Source: Pyronema omphalodes
Lineage: Eukaryota > Ascomycota > Pezizomycetes > Pezizales > Pyronemataceae
Length of the DNA stretch: 64,000 nt
Reading direction: 5' to 3'
NCBI GenBank assembly: GCA_024516155.1
Contig: JAJJXM010000028.1
Location: 248,001 to 312,000, forward strand
The translations under genes and the position numbers were made by a program. Shown here piece by piece: positions 37,705 to 51,818 of this stretch (its first letter is position 1; the number at the start of each line of letters is the position of its first letter). Under the pieces are notes generated by a model, which ran no database searches, had not been told where the DNA came from, and worked only from the letters and a program-made list of their open reading frames with translations.

Positions 37705-40700
37705 GTGGTATGGATTTGATAAGCGAGAGAAATTGGTGTCTGATTTTCAGTAAAGGATGTTGAATTTTTGGCACTGGCACTCGCAGCAAACGAGGACTAT
37801 GGTCCTATGACTCGGTAGGGGAGCGATTTATGTTGCAATTATGGCCGCTTTAATCGCATTATGGAAGAGGAGGAGCGACGGAGGCGATGGGGTCGATGGA
37901 GTCGATTGAACAGAGACCTAGAGGAACGGTTGAACGTTGCAAAATTGGCAACAGCATTAAGATATGGATGCGATAAGGTACCGCAGACAGTCTCGAAAAT
38001 ACCCAGCAACTATTTACCATACATTTCTTTTCCTTAGAAGATTTTAAGACCGATGAGTATCCTTCCTCTTCTTTTGTACATAGACTTTCTTTACGATGTT
38101 TTGCACAAAACTTTATCGCCACATTCTTTATCGGTTTTCTCATGTAAGATGGGATAAGATGATGAGAAGGAATGGGATGAGTCTCTGGAGGGATGAGAAG
38201 AGATGAAAATTATGGGTTTGTTTCTTTCTTAAACATCTTTAAGGTTTGGCTTTTTGATATTACGGCGTTTTATCTTGTTTTATTAAAGTTATTTTTATAT
38301 GTCTCTTTTTTTCTTTGAAAAAAATCCTTTTCTTTGTACTCTTTGTCCTTATATCCATAATTTCCTTTTCTCTGATTTTTCTTTTGTACGGCGTTACTTT
38401 GTTTTTATTTTGTGGCTGGCAGCTTCTGCTTTTTGTTTTGTATCTTGTGCTATTTCTTTGAGTTTTTGATGCCACACTATTCTTTGAACAGTTTCGGCTG
38501 TTTGTTTTTTCTTGCTTGTTCTTGCTACTACTTTTTTTTATTAGTTTCTTCGCTTCTATGAGGAGGCACGAAGCACGATATAAGTGGCGTGGCGTGGCGT
38601 GGCGCGGGAGGGAAGGGAGGGGGCGGGCGGAGGGTGCAATATTGCAATATAGATATCAATTCAGTCTAGTTCCTTTTCTTTTTGAAAAAAAAGATCTTAA
38701 GTTTTATCTTACCTGCTTGAATGCTTTCTCTCTTGATTACTTGCTCTTTTTTTAAATGAACCTGTAAATCCCATGCACAGCTTAATCAAGCTTAGCCTCT
38801 AACTCTTATTTATGCACATTCTTAACCCCCCCGCCTATCCCACCCCATTCGCCTTGTAAGACATCACCACACAGATACACACAGCTACATACGGATAGCT
38901 AGCTACTTCATGGCTGCTACATACACCTCAGGCAAAAAAACAAGGGTTTCACAGATCAACGGGTATTTGCAGCATACATACATAATAACACACTTACACC
39001 ACATAATAGCACAAATATGAATGCCATGTCCATCCAAGGCTACAAGGCTTCTTCAAGGCTTCAAGCAAGCCAATAAAACAAAAACAAAAACAAAAAAACA
39101 GTAATCAAAGGATACCAGCATGTCTTGATTGTAGCTGTAGGAATAGTAACACATTCATCGATTTGATTTAATTTGATTTGATTGTGATGAGGTAGCGAGG
39201 TGTAAGGTGTAAGGTGAGGTACCTACCTGCTGCCTATAGATTCAGCTTTCTTGTTTTTGAATAATTTAAGATGCATGCTTGGACAACGCTGGTTTTCACT
39301 TTTAATTAAGGTTTTGCTCCTGGCTTCGTAAAGAAATTGAACATGTGGGTATGGAATACAATAGTGAAAGATTTATGTTTTTCTTTTTCGATTTGGCAGG
39401 CTGATCTGGGCTGAGCTGGGGTTCGGTTATAGGTTATACATCATAGATTATGGGCTATCGAAGAATCCCTTATGATCCCGCCAACGAACAACTATGGTGG
39501 CGGCGTTCATATGATGAATATCAGGAGCGCTAGTGGCACAGATGATGTGCGGATTTGCGGATTGTATTGAGGCAATTGGGAGTTTGTAGATCGGGTAAAG
39601 ATTTGGGGAATGATGATGATAATAAAGTGCAGAGTGCAAGAGCGTAGAGTGCAAGAATAATACTGGATGTATGGACTGGACAAAAAGATACGTTACAGTA
39701 GCACAAGGATATCTATATCTATGTTGCATACATACATAGGATAAATGTAAAATTTTTCATGTGCATGCAAAGGAAATATATGCACATACATACATACATA
39801 CATCATATATATGTAGGTTACAACTAATAACTTTTAAACTTACATATGTGGGCTTGTGAACAGATCCGTGCACTAGTTCAATGCTTACCCCGTAGTAGAA
39901 TGATCATCGGGTAAAAGTGAGGTTGTGTGCTTTTTTGCGTTTGTGCAAAAGATTGCCGTGCATAGATACTCGGTCAGGTACATAAAAAAGATGTAGGGTT
40001 TTAGCTATTTACTCGGTTACATGATATGTAAATTCTCAGATGATCTGGGGGGTTTTATTTTGATAAGTGGGTTTTTATAATTTGAATGTATGTTTGCTAT
40101 CAACTGGAACAATAGAAAAAACGGGCGACTCGAAATCTCTCAGATCCATTCTTCTCGATACACTACGGTGATTCTTCATTGAATATTAACCATTTATCGA
40201 AACAAGGAATCTGTCATGAAACTCGTATCAAGAACTCCTAAGTGTTCGTATTTGTGCAAGAATCTTGGGAACACGACTATTATGCACGTCATACAAAATA
40301 AATTGTGGCAGCTCAATACAGGGGCTGCATCATAAGTTTTAAGTCATGCAAAGGACAAAAATGAATCCCCACGTCATATTGTCATATGTATTAGCGACCG
40401 CCACCCGGAGCCCTGCAAGAATAGTAGTTAGGTAATACATACATATAAAAGTCCACTTCAAATGAGCCTTTTGGAACAAAAAGTGCTGATATGCACATTT
40501 TTGGGAAACGGATCGTATTGGCTCGGCTATTAATTCTATATACGTAATCCACATGTACTTGTCGCGCGGAACCTTGGTGGGCTGTGGCTGAGAAATAGCA
40601 ATCACGTGGATAGAGTGTTGATGTCACTCGGTCCTTGATCCGAGAATAAGACACATCACAGACGCTTTCATTGATGTCAGTGACGTTCATCACTCTTTAG

Positions 40701-43700
40701 TAACATCGTAATATCTGTTATCTTTAGGAGCTTCTTGTTCCGGTCCTACGAGTGTCATACCTGCAGTTGAAACATTTTGTTAACTGTGGTATTATAAGGT
40801 GTTTGGTTGAAATTAACTTTCATCACGAAAAGTTACTTATGATTCATAATGTTAGGCCCACATAATGGCTCTCCCCCCACCCACCCCCCCTCCTACCACT
40901 ATTTCGGCAGCACAAACCATAGCGATCTTGAAGGAAGCTGAGCTATAATTCTGAACTGCATCATGGGACCGATAATCATATGAGTTGGACGCATGATTGA
41001 TGGGATGGAATAGATATTACCAGTGATGATCGGCTGTGCGATCGTATTGAAATGGTTTACAATGGAAGGTTTCTGACTACCGAATACACAAACTACTAAC
41101 TGTGCACTTCAAGCATTACAACAGTATGGGGGATTGTTAAATTCGATACAAAGATTCCCATATCTCCCAATTGCCTGGAAATCGATTCCAACTTCACTTT
41201 CGAAAAGTGATTGCTGCTAGTCAGATATATGATATGCTAACTGTATCAAGTTATAGTGGCGCACTAGTGTGGTTGAGGCTTGAGGCTTAAGGCTTGACTA
41301 AACTTCCAGCTATGTATACACATACGTCGATTTCATTAGCTAACGCCGTTCATGCAGACGAAAGCCACATTTCTGAGGCTTCACAACGTTCGATCTTGGA
41401 GCAGTCAAGAGATCCGTAAATCCGTAGACGTTCGATGATTACGTCTTAGATACTACAGACGTCTTGCCTGTTGGATATGAATTTAACTCTGACGAGCTAG
41501 TAGTTGTTGCTAACTTCAATTGGAAATCGGTTCTAAATAAAGTATTTCCAACCCGAGACACAGCAAACTAAAGAGCTTTTGTATTCTTACGAAATTTAAT
41601 AAATAAGTTTGTTTTTATACGTTCACATGGAGCTTGATGTCTGACGCCACTCTGACAAAACTATCGGTATTCTCTTCCATCTTCCAAGGCGTGTGCGCCA
41701 TGTGTTATTATAACCCCACTGCGTAATTAACTCCAAGCCTCGTGCATTGAAGCATTGTATCTATACATCTTTCTTTCGGGCCTCCACAAGGATCATATTC
41801 CAACCTGTCCACCTCTTCTCACAGAATCCAACTACATATTTTCAGATATAGATGATAGTTTTCAATTTCGCTTAAAATTCAGAGACAAATAGGCTTGTAC
41901 TAGGGGCTTGGAGAGAATCTCAGACAACCTTCTGCTTATCACAAATTTTAATCCCATAATTAACCATAAAAACTGATTCATGATTCGTGTACATAATTAT
42001 AAGATATATAATTTACCCTGAAATATACTATATACTATGATAAAGCAATAAATACCTTGATCCTTGAATTTGCCCATGCAACCTTTCGGTTAGATAACTT
42101 AGATATTTTCAAAATATGTGATCGGCGATCGATTCTGTGGATTTCCGATGATTTTGTTTTTGTTTTGTGTGGATGCCACAATACCATATATAATATATGC
42201 TGTAAACATAAGCTGTAAGAATAACATGGGTACTTGTTAGTAGTCTTAAGTTATCTACTGGCTGGCTGGCTGTTTCCAAGGTGCATTGGAATTTGGAAAC
42301 GCTCCGACGGGGGGACGGGAACCAAGCGGAAAATGATAAACAGATAAACCGAAAACACCGATGGAATTTGTGAATATGCAGTACCCAACCCCTTCCTCAC
42401 ATCAAGTCCTGGACGTAGATTGACGCGGTTTGGTCATTATGTGTGGATACGAGCGCTTTTCTTTGATTAATAACCCAGGGGTTAGTTCAGTGGACGTAAC
42501 TAGCCTGGGAAATATCTGTATCTGTGGAGCATGCCCAATGAGACGTGCTAGCTAAAGTACACTGAACTGTCCGAGGTGACAGTAGCCTCCAATCTCAACG
42601 TCTATCAGCGTCCGTGGGGGGAAAAGGGGGGGGGATACCCCATACCTCCAATATTTTCCACACCCCCCCCAACAAAAATCTAAGATCAACCCCCACCCCC
42701 CCAGAAGATCGGAATCGTTTTTAACATGCAATCAATACTGTATGCAATCTGTAGACTGCAAACTGTAAACTGTAAGTACCCGATGACTTTCCAGTATTTT
42801 GGATCTGTGCAACCAGCGTGTTAGCGTGCAAAGTCTGCCTGCAGTCGACTTGCGACTTGTGAAACCAGAAACCAGTTATAGTTTCCTGGATGATCACTGA
42901 GCACTAATCACTGATAACTAAGGTACGGGTGGATGGGTGGATTGGTGCAAGCTTGAGAAAATTGAAGAAAATCTGAGATTATGGATTAAATTATTTCTTG
43001 TACTACATTCAAAATTCAAACTTCTCCTACCACACCGCTGCACTTCTCCACTGCAAACGGTGTTGATCCCCCGTTGCTGAACCTGATACCCATCTTCTCA
43101 CCCACCTGATCTATCATCTCATGAATTACGAAAACCACGATTCATCCACAATCCGTAATCCGTAATGCGTAATAAATGACGCTCTCGGCTGCATAGTATC
43201 TTATCCAATATCTGTAAGTGCTTAGCAATAGTAAAACTTTTACACTTCTGCTGTATTGCAAATCATAACATCTTGAACTCTTGGACTCTTAGGAGCTTCC
43301 GTATTGTTTTCTGAGTGATAATGGGACATGACATGACATGTAGTACTTCCATGCAGACTCTACATTACATTTATAATCCTGATTCTCCGCATAAGCTAGC
43401 ATCCAAGCATCCGAGAAACCCAGCGTCTATGTGTATATGTGTCTATGCGTCTATGTATACCAGACAGACAGACGTCTGAGGGTGTGCCATCCCGGATTCA
43501 ATGGCCTTAAGTGGGACGTCAGAGAATGGGTAGGTGAGTGGGTAGTAGATGTAAGACCTGGCCGGAAGATGAAGAAAAAAAAACAGTGATTAAAACAGTT
43601 TTAATTTTTGATTTGATTTTGACCATACTCCGATTGATGCCTCAAAGGCTTACGCGGGAACAAAAAAAAGCCTATATCCTCCTGTCGCCGCGACTAAAAA

Positions 43701-44313
43701 CATTTGAAATATCGAGCGGATATCGAGTGACCGATATCAAAAATAACCTCTTATAGATCACTGGATGATTTCCCATGATTTCCCATCACATGTCTCCACT
43801 CATCCATCATCCATTTCATCTGTCCATTTCATCCCCTCATCTCCATTCCTCCCTACAAATAGAAATATCTCAGTATCTCAATCTCCTTGGTCCTTGACTT
43901 AATAACTCAGTCACTTACTCACTCACTCACTCACTCACTCACTCATTCATAATACACGAAAGTCATTAACGATAAATCATGACTTCTCCCACAATGCACA
44001 AGGGGCCACGCTGAAGCCTCATTATCCAACGGAATTAGCATCATCCGCAATCACTCTCACTCTCATTCTGACTCTGAATGACTCTTGCGCATAACATAAC
44101 ATAATATAAAATAATTCAAATCAGAATCTCCCAGAACCCCCGGAACCCGGAAAACCACATCAAACCAGCCTCGTCCTTCCTTATTAACCACATCTTGGCA
44201 ATACCTCAACGCCTGATCATTTCCTACGCATCAATTCTCGATCATTCAAGCCTCCAGGATCAACTGATTTAATCATGTATTGAATTGAATTGCTTTTTAA
44301 GCTACTACTAAAT
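37705..44313. other. Intergenic region
   Basis: No supported protein gene. The first few hundred bases probably include the 3' UTR of the LONRF-type gene. The rest holds T-rich and A-rich runs, a CATACATA run at about 39787-39802, and many short non-coding-looking frames. Confidence 0.5.
43909..43944. repeat. (TCAC)n microsatellite
   Basis: About eight tandem TCAC units with one variant near each end. Confidence 0.85.
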
Positions 44314-44432
44314 AGCTACGGTCATAGAATCATGAATACAACGCATCCCGTCCGCTCTGCGCTATTTAAGCATGATATCGTCCGGCTAGTACTGTCGTGG
44401 GTGACCAGACGGGAATCCCGGATACTGTAGTT
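44314..44432 (+). rRNA. 5S ribosomal RNA (plus strand)
   Basis: Fungal 5S rRNA with paired ends (AGCTACGGTCATA and ATACTGTAGT), the CATCCCGTCCGCTCTGCG block, GTACTGTCGTGGGTGACCAG, and a TTTTTT run just after the 3' end as a polymerase III stop. It is nearly identical to the minus-strand copy at about 13.3 kb, with unrelated flanks. Single dispersed 5S genes are usual in filamentous ascomycetes. Ends are good to a few bases. Confidence 0.93.
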
Positions 44433-47400
44433 TTTTGCTGACGGGGTTACAAGCTTTTAGCGCCATGGCTTATTACGAGCTTCAACTGCTACTTTTGCTC
44501 TTCTTCATTATCCGTCTTGAGTAATTATCGAGAACCAAACTGTGTTCGATTTTCTACTCATTTTATAGTAGCCCACCTACCAAGTATGTACTCCAAGTAA
44601 ATTCGCGCTGGCTGAAGATTCATGTTTTTTGGATAGTGATCACAGAAATGATTCTTCAAAGAGGAACAAAGTTGTGTTTTGAAACTTTGCACTATTTTAT
44701 CAATCACACATTTACATGCTATAAATATTCCAGACTAAGCAAAAAATAACATATACACTATTCAATTTACCTAATGTAACAACATAATCAACCCATTCGT
44801 ATATTCATGATTCAACTACACCAGAAAGTACACCAAATACATGAACCCGTGAACAAAGAATGGCATCACAAATGTTTTAGGATGGGATGTAGAGTCATTA
44901 AACATACCTACTATGGTAACAGACCATTCTTTCGCGGGTATAGTACCATAGAGCGCCGTTGATAATTTGTGCGCACTTCTAGCCACGCCCCATAAATGCC
45001 AATATTACCTTGATACCACAATTCATGGTCGATGCAGAACAAAAGAAGAAAATAATTCGACGCATACTGGGAAGCTTACTTTTTGCTATCATCGTGAGAT
45101 AGAATGGTGTGGCAACACTACAAGATTTCTTAGTCATAATTTCAAGCCATTCGGTATCCAATCAAGTATGCTACATACCATTAACATGGGACTGTCTATT
45201 TATTTTATAAGGCTCTATATATCGAGCTAAGGGAGCTCCGAGTCGCATTGCGAGTCGCGATAAAGAATGTCAAGTCAGTATTTTTTTTGTCTGCTAATGG
45301 CTCCAGAGCCCAAATCTGCGTGGTACGTCAGCCATGATCAGCTTCCAGAACGATTCGGTACTCAATTAAGCATTTGAGGCATCTAGTACATGATGGGGCT
45401 TTTACCTTCTCTTCCCTAGAAAAAGATCTATCCACATCCCACGGAACTTCCACTAGGGTTTGACTCAGGCGAGCCTGCTCTGCCTGCTTGTGATGGTATG
45501 TCCAGAAGGATCGGGAGACTATTAATCAATTAATTTCTTGTCAGCATGATAATAGCCTCAACCAAAAATTTTCGTAGGGTGCATGATTGATGCGGCATTT
45601 GGGTATAATGAATATGGCGGTGGCTAGAAGTGTGCACAAATGGGTGATAGGAGCTCAAAAGATGGTCTAAGGCGATATGGAAGTGGAATTGAATGCTGAA
45701 GATGATGAGATTGATGGGAGAATCAGGGCGATAACTGCAGTTTAAAAAGCGGAGAGTGGAAGTACTCGGTGGATGACAAAACGCCGCACCGCGCACGACA
45801 CATGTTTACTTGCAGCCGCTGATGAGGTACATCTATCGGTAAGGCACAACATTTTGGCCGCCCGACTGACTTTCTCCGGGTTTTGCAAGCTTCCGTGAGC
45901 GAAACGTTGAATTCTGCACTAGTCTTTTGGCCGACCGTCGGGTTGAAATGAGTGAGATTTTATGTCTCTGTGCACACTGTGCAGCACAGTATCACTTGGC
46001 CATTCTACATCCGCAATTTTAGCCACGAACTATTACTATGCCCCATACATGAAAGCGCCACGAATAATTGTCAGTTTCATAATTTATCCAATTATGAAAC
46101 TACACAAATACTCTTTGTAGGTGAGTTGTATCGAATCTTGGCCAACGCCTATTATCGCGAAGTTAACCGCAATTGACCACTTACTCCACTTACTCCACGC
46201 TGTCTAGCTTGCTTACACAACGAGGACTAGTAAACTCATACCACGGATAGATTCCGCATCTTTCATAGCACAGGAAACGTCACGAGGTCCAATTCTGTTG
46301 AACGACAGAGTAAATTGAATTGCCAGTTACAAATTGCATTAATCAATACCACCTGAATCTGAGCGCCTTTTCCATTCTCAACCCTCATTGAGCTACCTTT
46401 TTTGAGCTGTAGTTAATCGCTTCCATAGCTTTAAGCTACTCAATCCCATCCTTCATTTTCCGCAAATATTGCGATATTCCCAGTGCTAGCCTAATTGCAA
46501 CCAGTTCCTTGATCTTCTATCTTCAACTTCCATCAAATTTTACCCATACTGTATATCACCGTGTCAATACTTCCACTGCCTAAAAACCTCACCTGCAATC
46601 ATTCTAACTTTCACCAATATTAATAAGCCATCGGTATTGCTCTTCAATCTTCAAACTTTATGTACTTATAGTAAACTTCGCCATGATAATCACCACTCCT
46701 CACCAAGTCGCTCGCTACCATTCCTACCATCACATCCTCATCCCTGTCCTCCACATCAACCAGATATATTCTGCCATGAAAAAACCAAAAACATAAGCCC
46801 TCTACTGACCCCACACTGTGGATACACCGGAGCTATAGTTGTGGAGGTTCCGATAGCATTCCGAGTCGGACCTGGTGAAGTTGAGCAACCTGATTCGCTA
46901 GTAGTGTACAATAGAAATATCAGAAAACAGCTAGGTACAAAGACCTACCTAAGCAGCAGTCGAAAAGACAACCATATAGGAGCAACAGAAGAAAAGGATC
47001 ATTGACCCAAAGAAGTTGCAGGGTTCGAACTAAGTATGAAAAGATGATTTAATGATGCCAGATATTCGCAGAGGATTGTAATATTATCCCAAACTCACAG
47101 ATTTCATAATTCTCTGCACCACTCTCTTCAGAATATCACGGAGAAAAATATACCGCGAGTTTTTGCTATCACCGTTGTTGGGTTTGGTCTCCCGGATACC
47201 TTCGGTGCCTGTAATGTCTTTGAATTCGATAGAGGAGGATATAGGTGATCAGGAATGAAGGATGGAGGATGTTTGAGATTTCTTAGTTGTGATTTATTTT
47301 TTCAACGGTCATTATAGCGCTTCCTGAAGTCAAACTAAAGTTCAAGGGAAGGAAATAATTAGTTAAATCATGATTCACGATGAAAGAAAGAAGTGAACAT

Positions 47401-50400
47401 AGATTCGGCGTGAATGTGTACCCGAAAATATTTTCGCGTCTCCAGACGGACTCTAGCTATTCAGAATAAATTTCATGCACACATTACCACATACATCATC
47501 TTAGATCATTGTTGGAAGATTGCTCAGAAGAGGCAATCCAGCTTGTCGGAACAAGGTCCTTGAGTTTGATCAAGACGAACCTTGAGGGGGACAAAGTGGG
47601 ACACCAACCGGGATGTGATAAGGAGGATGAGACCAACCGACTTTTCTACTATATCTAATGCTTCCTCTCTCTAATTGTCATCATCATCTACAATAGAACC
47701 GTCTGTCTCTCCCTGTCCTTCCTCACAATCATATTTCCAGCAAAAGTCATTGCACTGTTGCATACATACTTCGACTAGACACACGGCTTGGCTCACATTT
47801 CATCTTCGATCGCCTTCGATTTTTCGATATGTATCACCAATGAATAGCATAACACTCCTACGACCGAATCTCATCGCCGGCGATTGAAACAGAACCATGT
47901 GACACCATCTTTGGCACTCCGAACCATTGGGTAGAACACTTTCATGTACGGCATCCATCTGTCCTATCCTATGTATGTAGTTGTGCACTTTTGTGATGAG
48001 GGTACCATAGATACGACAATATATGTATGTAGGTATGTACTTAACCCAAGCCACCTGCCTCCGATGACATGGACATGGAATCTTGGATCTAAGGGCAGGT
48101 TAGGGCGGGGCAGTTTTAGCTTGATTTTGGAATTTCTCGCGAGAAGGGCCTTCCAATGGGTTTCGGTTTATCAGCTTACCTGTTACACTATGCACCAGTA
48201 AATACGAAACTATGGTTACTCAATCAAAATGACAGTGGGAAATTTATTTTAGTGATGATTATCAAACTTGAAGCCTTGATTAACAAATTACTTGGCATTT
48301 GAAACTCATGTATGTTAGGAATCATCCCGAGTTATCACCGGTTCCAAGTGGAGGAATTTATCTAATCTTACGGCTGGTGTCGCTATTTTTTTCGATATGT
48401 TTAATCAGTACTGAAGATATTTATCTCCGTTATGCATTTTCCAGTGACAGTTTATAAGGGCGTGCATCATGGCCTTGCTTATTAGTCATAAAAAGTACAC
48501 GAAAAAAAATGCAAGTAACGGTACTCAAATTGTATGTAAGCCTTCTGGTGTTAAATTCTCTTTTGTTGCGTGTTTATTTCATGTAGATAGAAGCAATAGA
48601 GTCAGTGCAGGGTGCGTAGGCCATTCGGCCGGTGGCCGGTCAGGAGTTGAAGCGAAGCAGCCTCACAAGGTCGATGACCATGTCAACTCTACATACTCAC
48701 CGCTCCTCCACCTCCATTTTTGCTTCAACGTCGAATCCCGGCCTCGGGATATCTATTTTGTTTATCTCCGGACATTGGTTTTACCTTCGGATCTGTTGGC
48801 TTTTGACCCAAGAATAGAATACTGTCGCGCTTTGTCGATCCGGAAATGGCTTTAGATACATCATAAATCTGGCATCTCAGATGAACTGCACTCGGTCGGA
48901 TAACAACAGTAACAACAGTACATGCATCCAGGTATGTATTTAGATACCATGACCTTGGGCGTGGGGTCGAACTTGCACTTGGTAAGTGAATGGGTGACAT
49001 GATTGCGGTTGGCGTCGATCTGTGATGACATTGGAGCATCCGAGTAGCATACCGAGCAATTAACTTGTAGTAAATAGGGATGCCGATTATGTCTACTACT
49101 ACGAAGCGAATCCTCGGGGTCCACTTTCATTCTAAGTAACTACTCAACGCGTATTTGGATGTCTCCACCAGACCAGTGGTGATCTCGGTCAGTCCGGCGA
49201 TCTGAAGACACCCACAACTTGCCTTGACGGTTATTTACTCGGTAACATTAAAACAGAAAGCGAAAGAAAATCAATCTTTTGAGCGGTTCAATGTCGTCTT
49301 CCGCTTGGCATTCATCATGCCTCGTCATCATCGGATGTTTGTGCTCAGTTTTTCGGCACTCCTTGGACTTGATATGCTGGCCTCCGGCTTGGATATATCA
49401 ACCCCTACGACTACATAAATACGAGATCCGAGTATCCATTGCACCCGGGAATCTTCTTTACTGTGCACCTGTCATAATACAATGACCGCAGGCATTCGAC
49501 ATTTATCATCAGTATATCTACATCGCAGCATTCCATTCTTGAAGCTGCCAAGACTCGATTTTCCACTCAGAGGTTGAAAGTACGAGCCTTGCATGCAATA
49601 AAGAAACCGTATTGCTTCCAAAATCAGCATTGATAAGGGTTCTGGAAATCTCGGCCGATATAGCCATGGTTATTGCAGGAGTATTTGAAGAACAGTTCCA
49701 CCGGACCAGTGTTACATTCCTTTGGAGCAAACAACAAGCATGAAGTGATGTTCGCGGCATTCTCTCTAGGGTACACCCTAATACCATGTTAGAAGGGCTT
49801 AAACTATACGGCCCTCGTACAGCTATTTCGTCATTACGTACGAACCATGGCAACGGAAGCGTGGTGCAATATCATTCATTCTACCTGGCTCATCGGGGAT
49901 CCAATGGGTCCCCTTCCAGAATGATATAGTTCAAGTTGAAGATTCTGCACCGCGTGGTTGGTTGTACTGGCACCGGGGGTTTGGCCTGTTTCTCTAGGGT
50001 ACACGAGTACAACTCCCGGCCGTTTCTGCCCACTCCCGCCTGGTATCCCGGTTTTTTTGGAAGAGTGCCATTGAAGGTGTAACCTTTGCACAAACGACGG
50101 AGAAACCAATTGGAGAGGTTCCGGAAACAACTGTACACTATTAATGATTGGAAAATCAATTGGAGGTTCCGGAAGCAACTGTACATATGTACACTGAATC
50201 TGCAACACACCTGAGACGGGCCACGGTGCAGGCTCCGTGCGTCAAAATAGCTGAGAATCTGCGACACGTACCTTCATCTGAAGTATAGTCGACCGGCTGT
50301 ATAGCTACGCAACGTTCAGTTCGTGATTCGAAGCGTTCCTTTTTTTGATAATCAAGCTCTAGGTTCGGCCCTAGATACATGAAGAGGTGGTATACGCGTC

Positions 50401-51818
50401 CTCCTTAGCTGCTGTTTTCGGCTCAAGAAGCTGATCTTTGCATAGGAACTCCGCAGCAATCTGTTATCGGGACTGGCGATCCAAGTACATGTATTCTGTC
50501 AGGCTTCGTTCTGCGGAATGATGGATAAGCTTGGCTCATTGAACCTCGTCACAAAGTCGCCAAGAATACACTCGGCAAGTAAGCTCTCGCCTACTCGACG
50601 AGTAAAGTACTTTGCAGCAACCTTTTTTTCGCCTATTCTTCCATGCATCTTGAATGTAGTTACGTTTCGTTAATGATTGTCAGGTTTGAGATTGATGAAG
50701 CACTGTAGATACCGTACTCTCTACCCATCGCCAGCACAGCCCCAGAGTCTACGCACGAGAACCCCGCATATTGAAAGAACTATCAAGCACGCTTTAATCT
50801 GTCGAAATCTACCGCGGAGTTACTTCAAAGAACTTTAGAGATAGGACTTTTTATTTTTGATCACTCTGCATTTTTCATGGGGTTTTTTTTTTCTGTTTCA
50901 ACTGCAGAAGCGCGAGCTGAAGCATCCCAAATATAGCAGCGGAGCCTAGCTAATTATTAATAAGCTTTCCCGGCTAAGGCTAGGCTTGTTTGTACCGAGA
51001 TTGTGCTCGGCAGGGCTCGCCACGGGTCTAAAGCACTAAGCTGCGTTGGTGTGGCAATACTCGTCAGTAGTGCCTACTCTAGTGCATATGCCATACGTAT
51101 ATGTACAGCTGTATATTCAGGAACCGTTGCTCGGGGGAAACCGCCTTCTCTTTACTCGTGCCTTGGGCGAATGTGTATGGTGGACTCGCACTGTATGTAG
51201 ATTACTCGTACATATGCCATACATTCCTCATTACTATTGATTGCCCTACGAAAATGGCAGCGGCTATCGATAGTCGTCATGCAATGCCGTGTGCAGCCCA
51301 CTTATTTCTGCCAGCTCAGGTTTTCAAAACAGAAATAAAAATAAAAATAAAAAAATAAAGAAATAAAAATTGGTAGCCAATCACAGCTGCGATGACTGTG
51401 CAACATCTATCTTTGTGAGCTCCGCATGCAGGGAATCCAGGGAATAATCGCCGGGTTCTTGAGAATTTGAGAGGTCTGGATGACAGCGTCCCAGGCCACA
51501 CCCCCTGAAGATGCTTCTTTAAAAACGACTCTCCCATCCTCCCCCTCTGTCGCTCCACGATAACCTGGAGAAAAAAGCCGGCTATTCCATTAACATACTA
51601 ATCATCAGCAAGACTTTGGCGCCCGGGGCTGAAAATCACTACCATTCTAATACAAAGTCAGCATCCTCACACTACTTGCCGCCGAGCTGGAGATTGTCTT
51701 TGGGGGCTTACCGAAAGAACACTCTCATTCTTCTTTTCCTCTCCTTACACTTTACGACTTACTTCTACAAAGTGCTATCACATTTCGACATTGAAAAGTG
51801 TTTCAATATATCGCAACA
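44433..51818. other. Intergenic region
   Basis: No supported protein gene. Open frames such as 46637-47005 and 48469-48855 (plus) or 49518-49853 (minus) have no recognisable domain. There is a short direct duplication at about 50.1 kb and a repeated TCTCTAGGGTACAC motif (about 49764 and 49991). Confidence 0.5.
50107..50185. repeat. Direct duplication CAATTGGAG..GGTTCCGGAA
   Basis: CAATTGGAGAGGTTCCGGAA then ACAACTGTACA (50107-50137) recurs as CAATTGGAGGTTCCGGAA then GCAACTGTACA (50157-50185). The second copy has a 2-bp deletion and one transition. Confidence 0.85.

Noticed and set aside
42480..42515. tRNA A-box-like GTTAGTTCAGTGG
   Set aside because: No matching B box or cloverleaf downstream.
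48469..48855. 128-residue plus-strand frame
   Set aside because: No family motifs; length is reachable by chance in an intergenic tract of this size.
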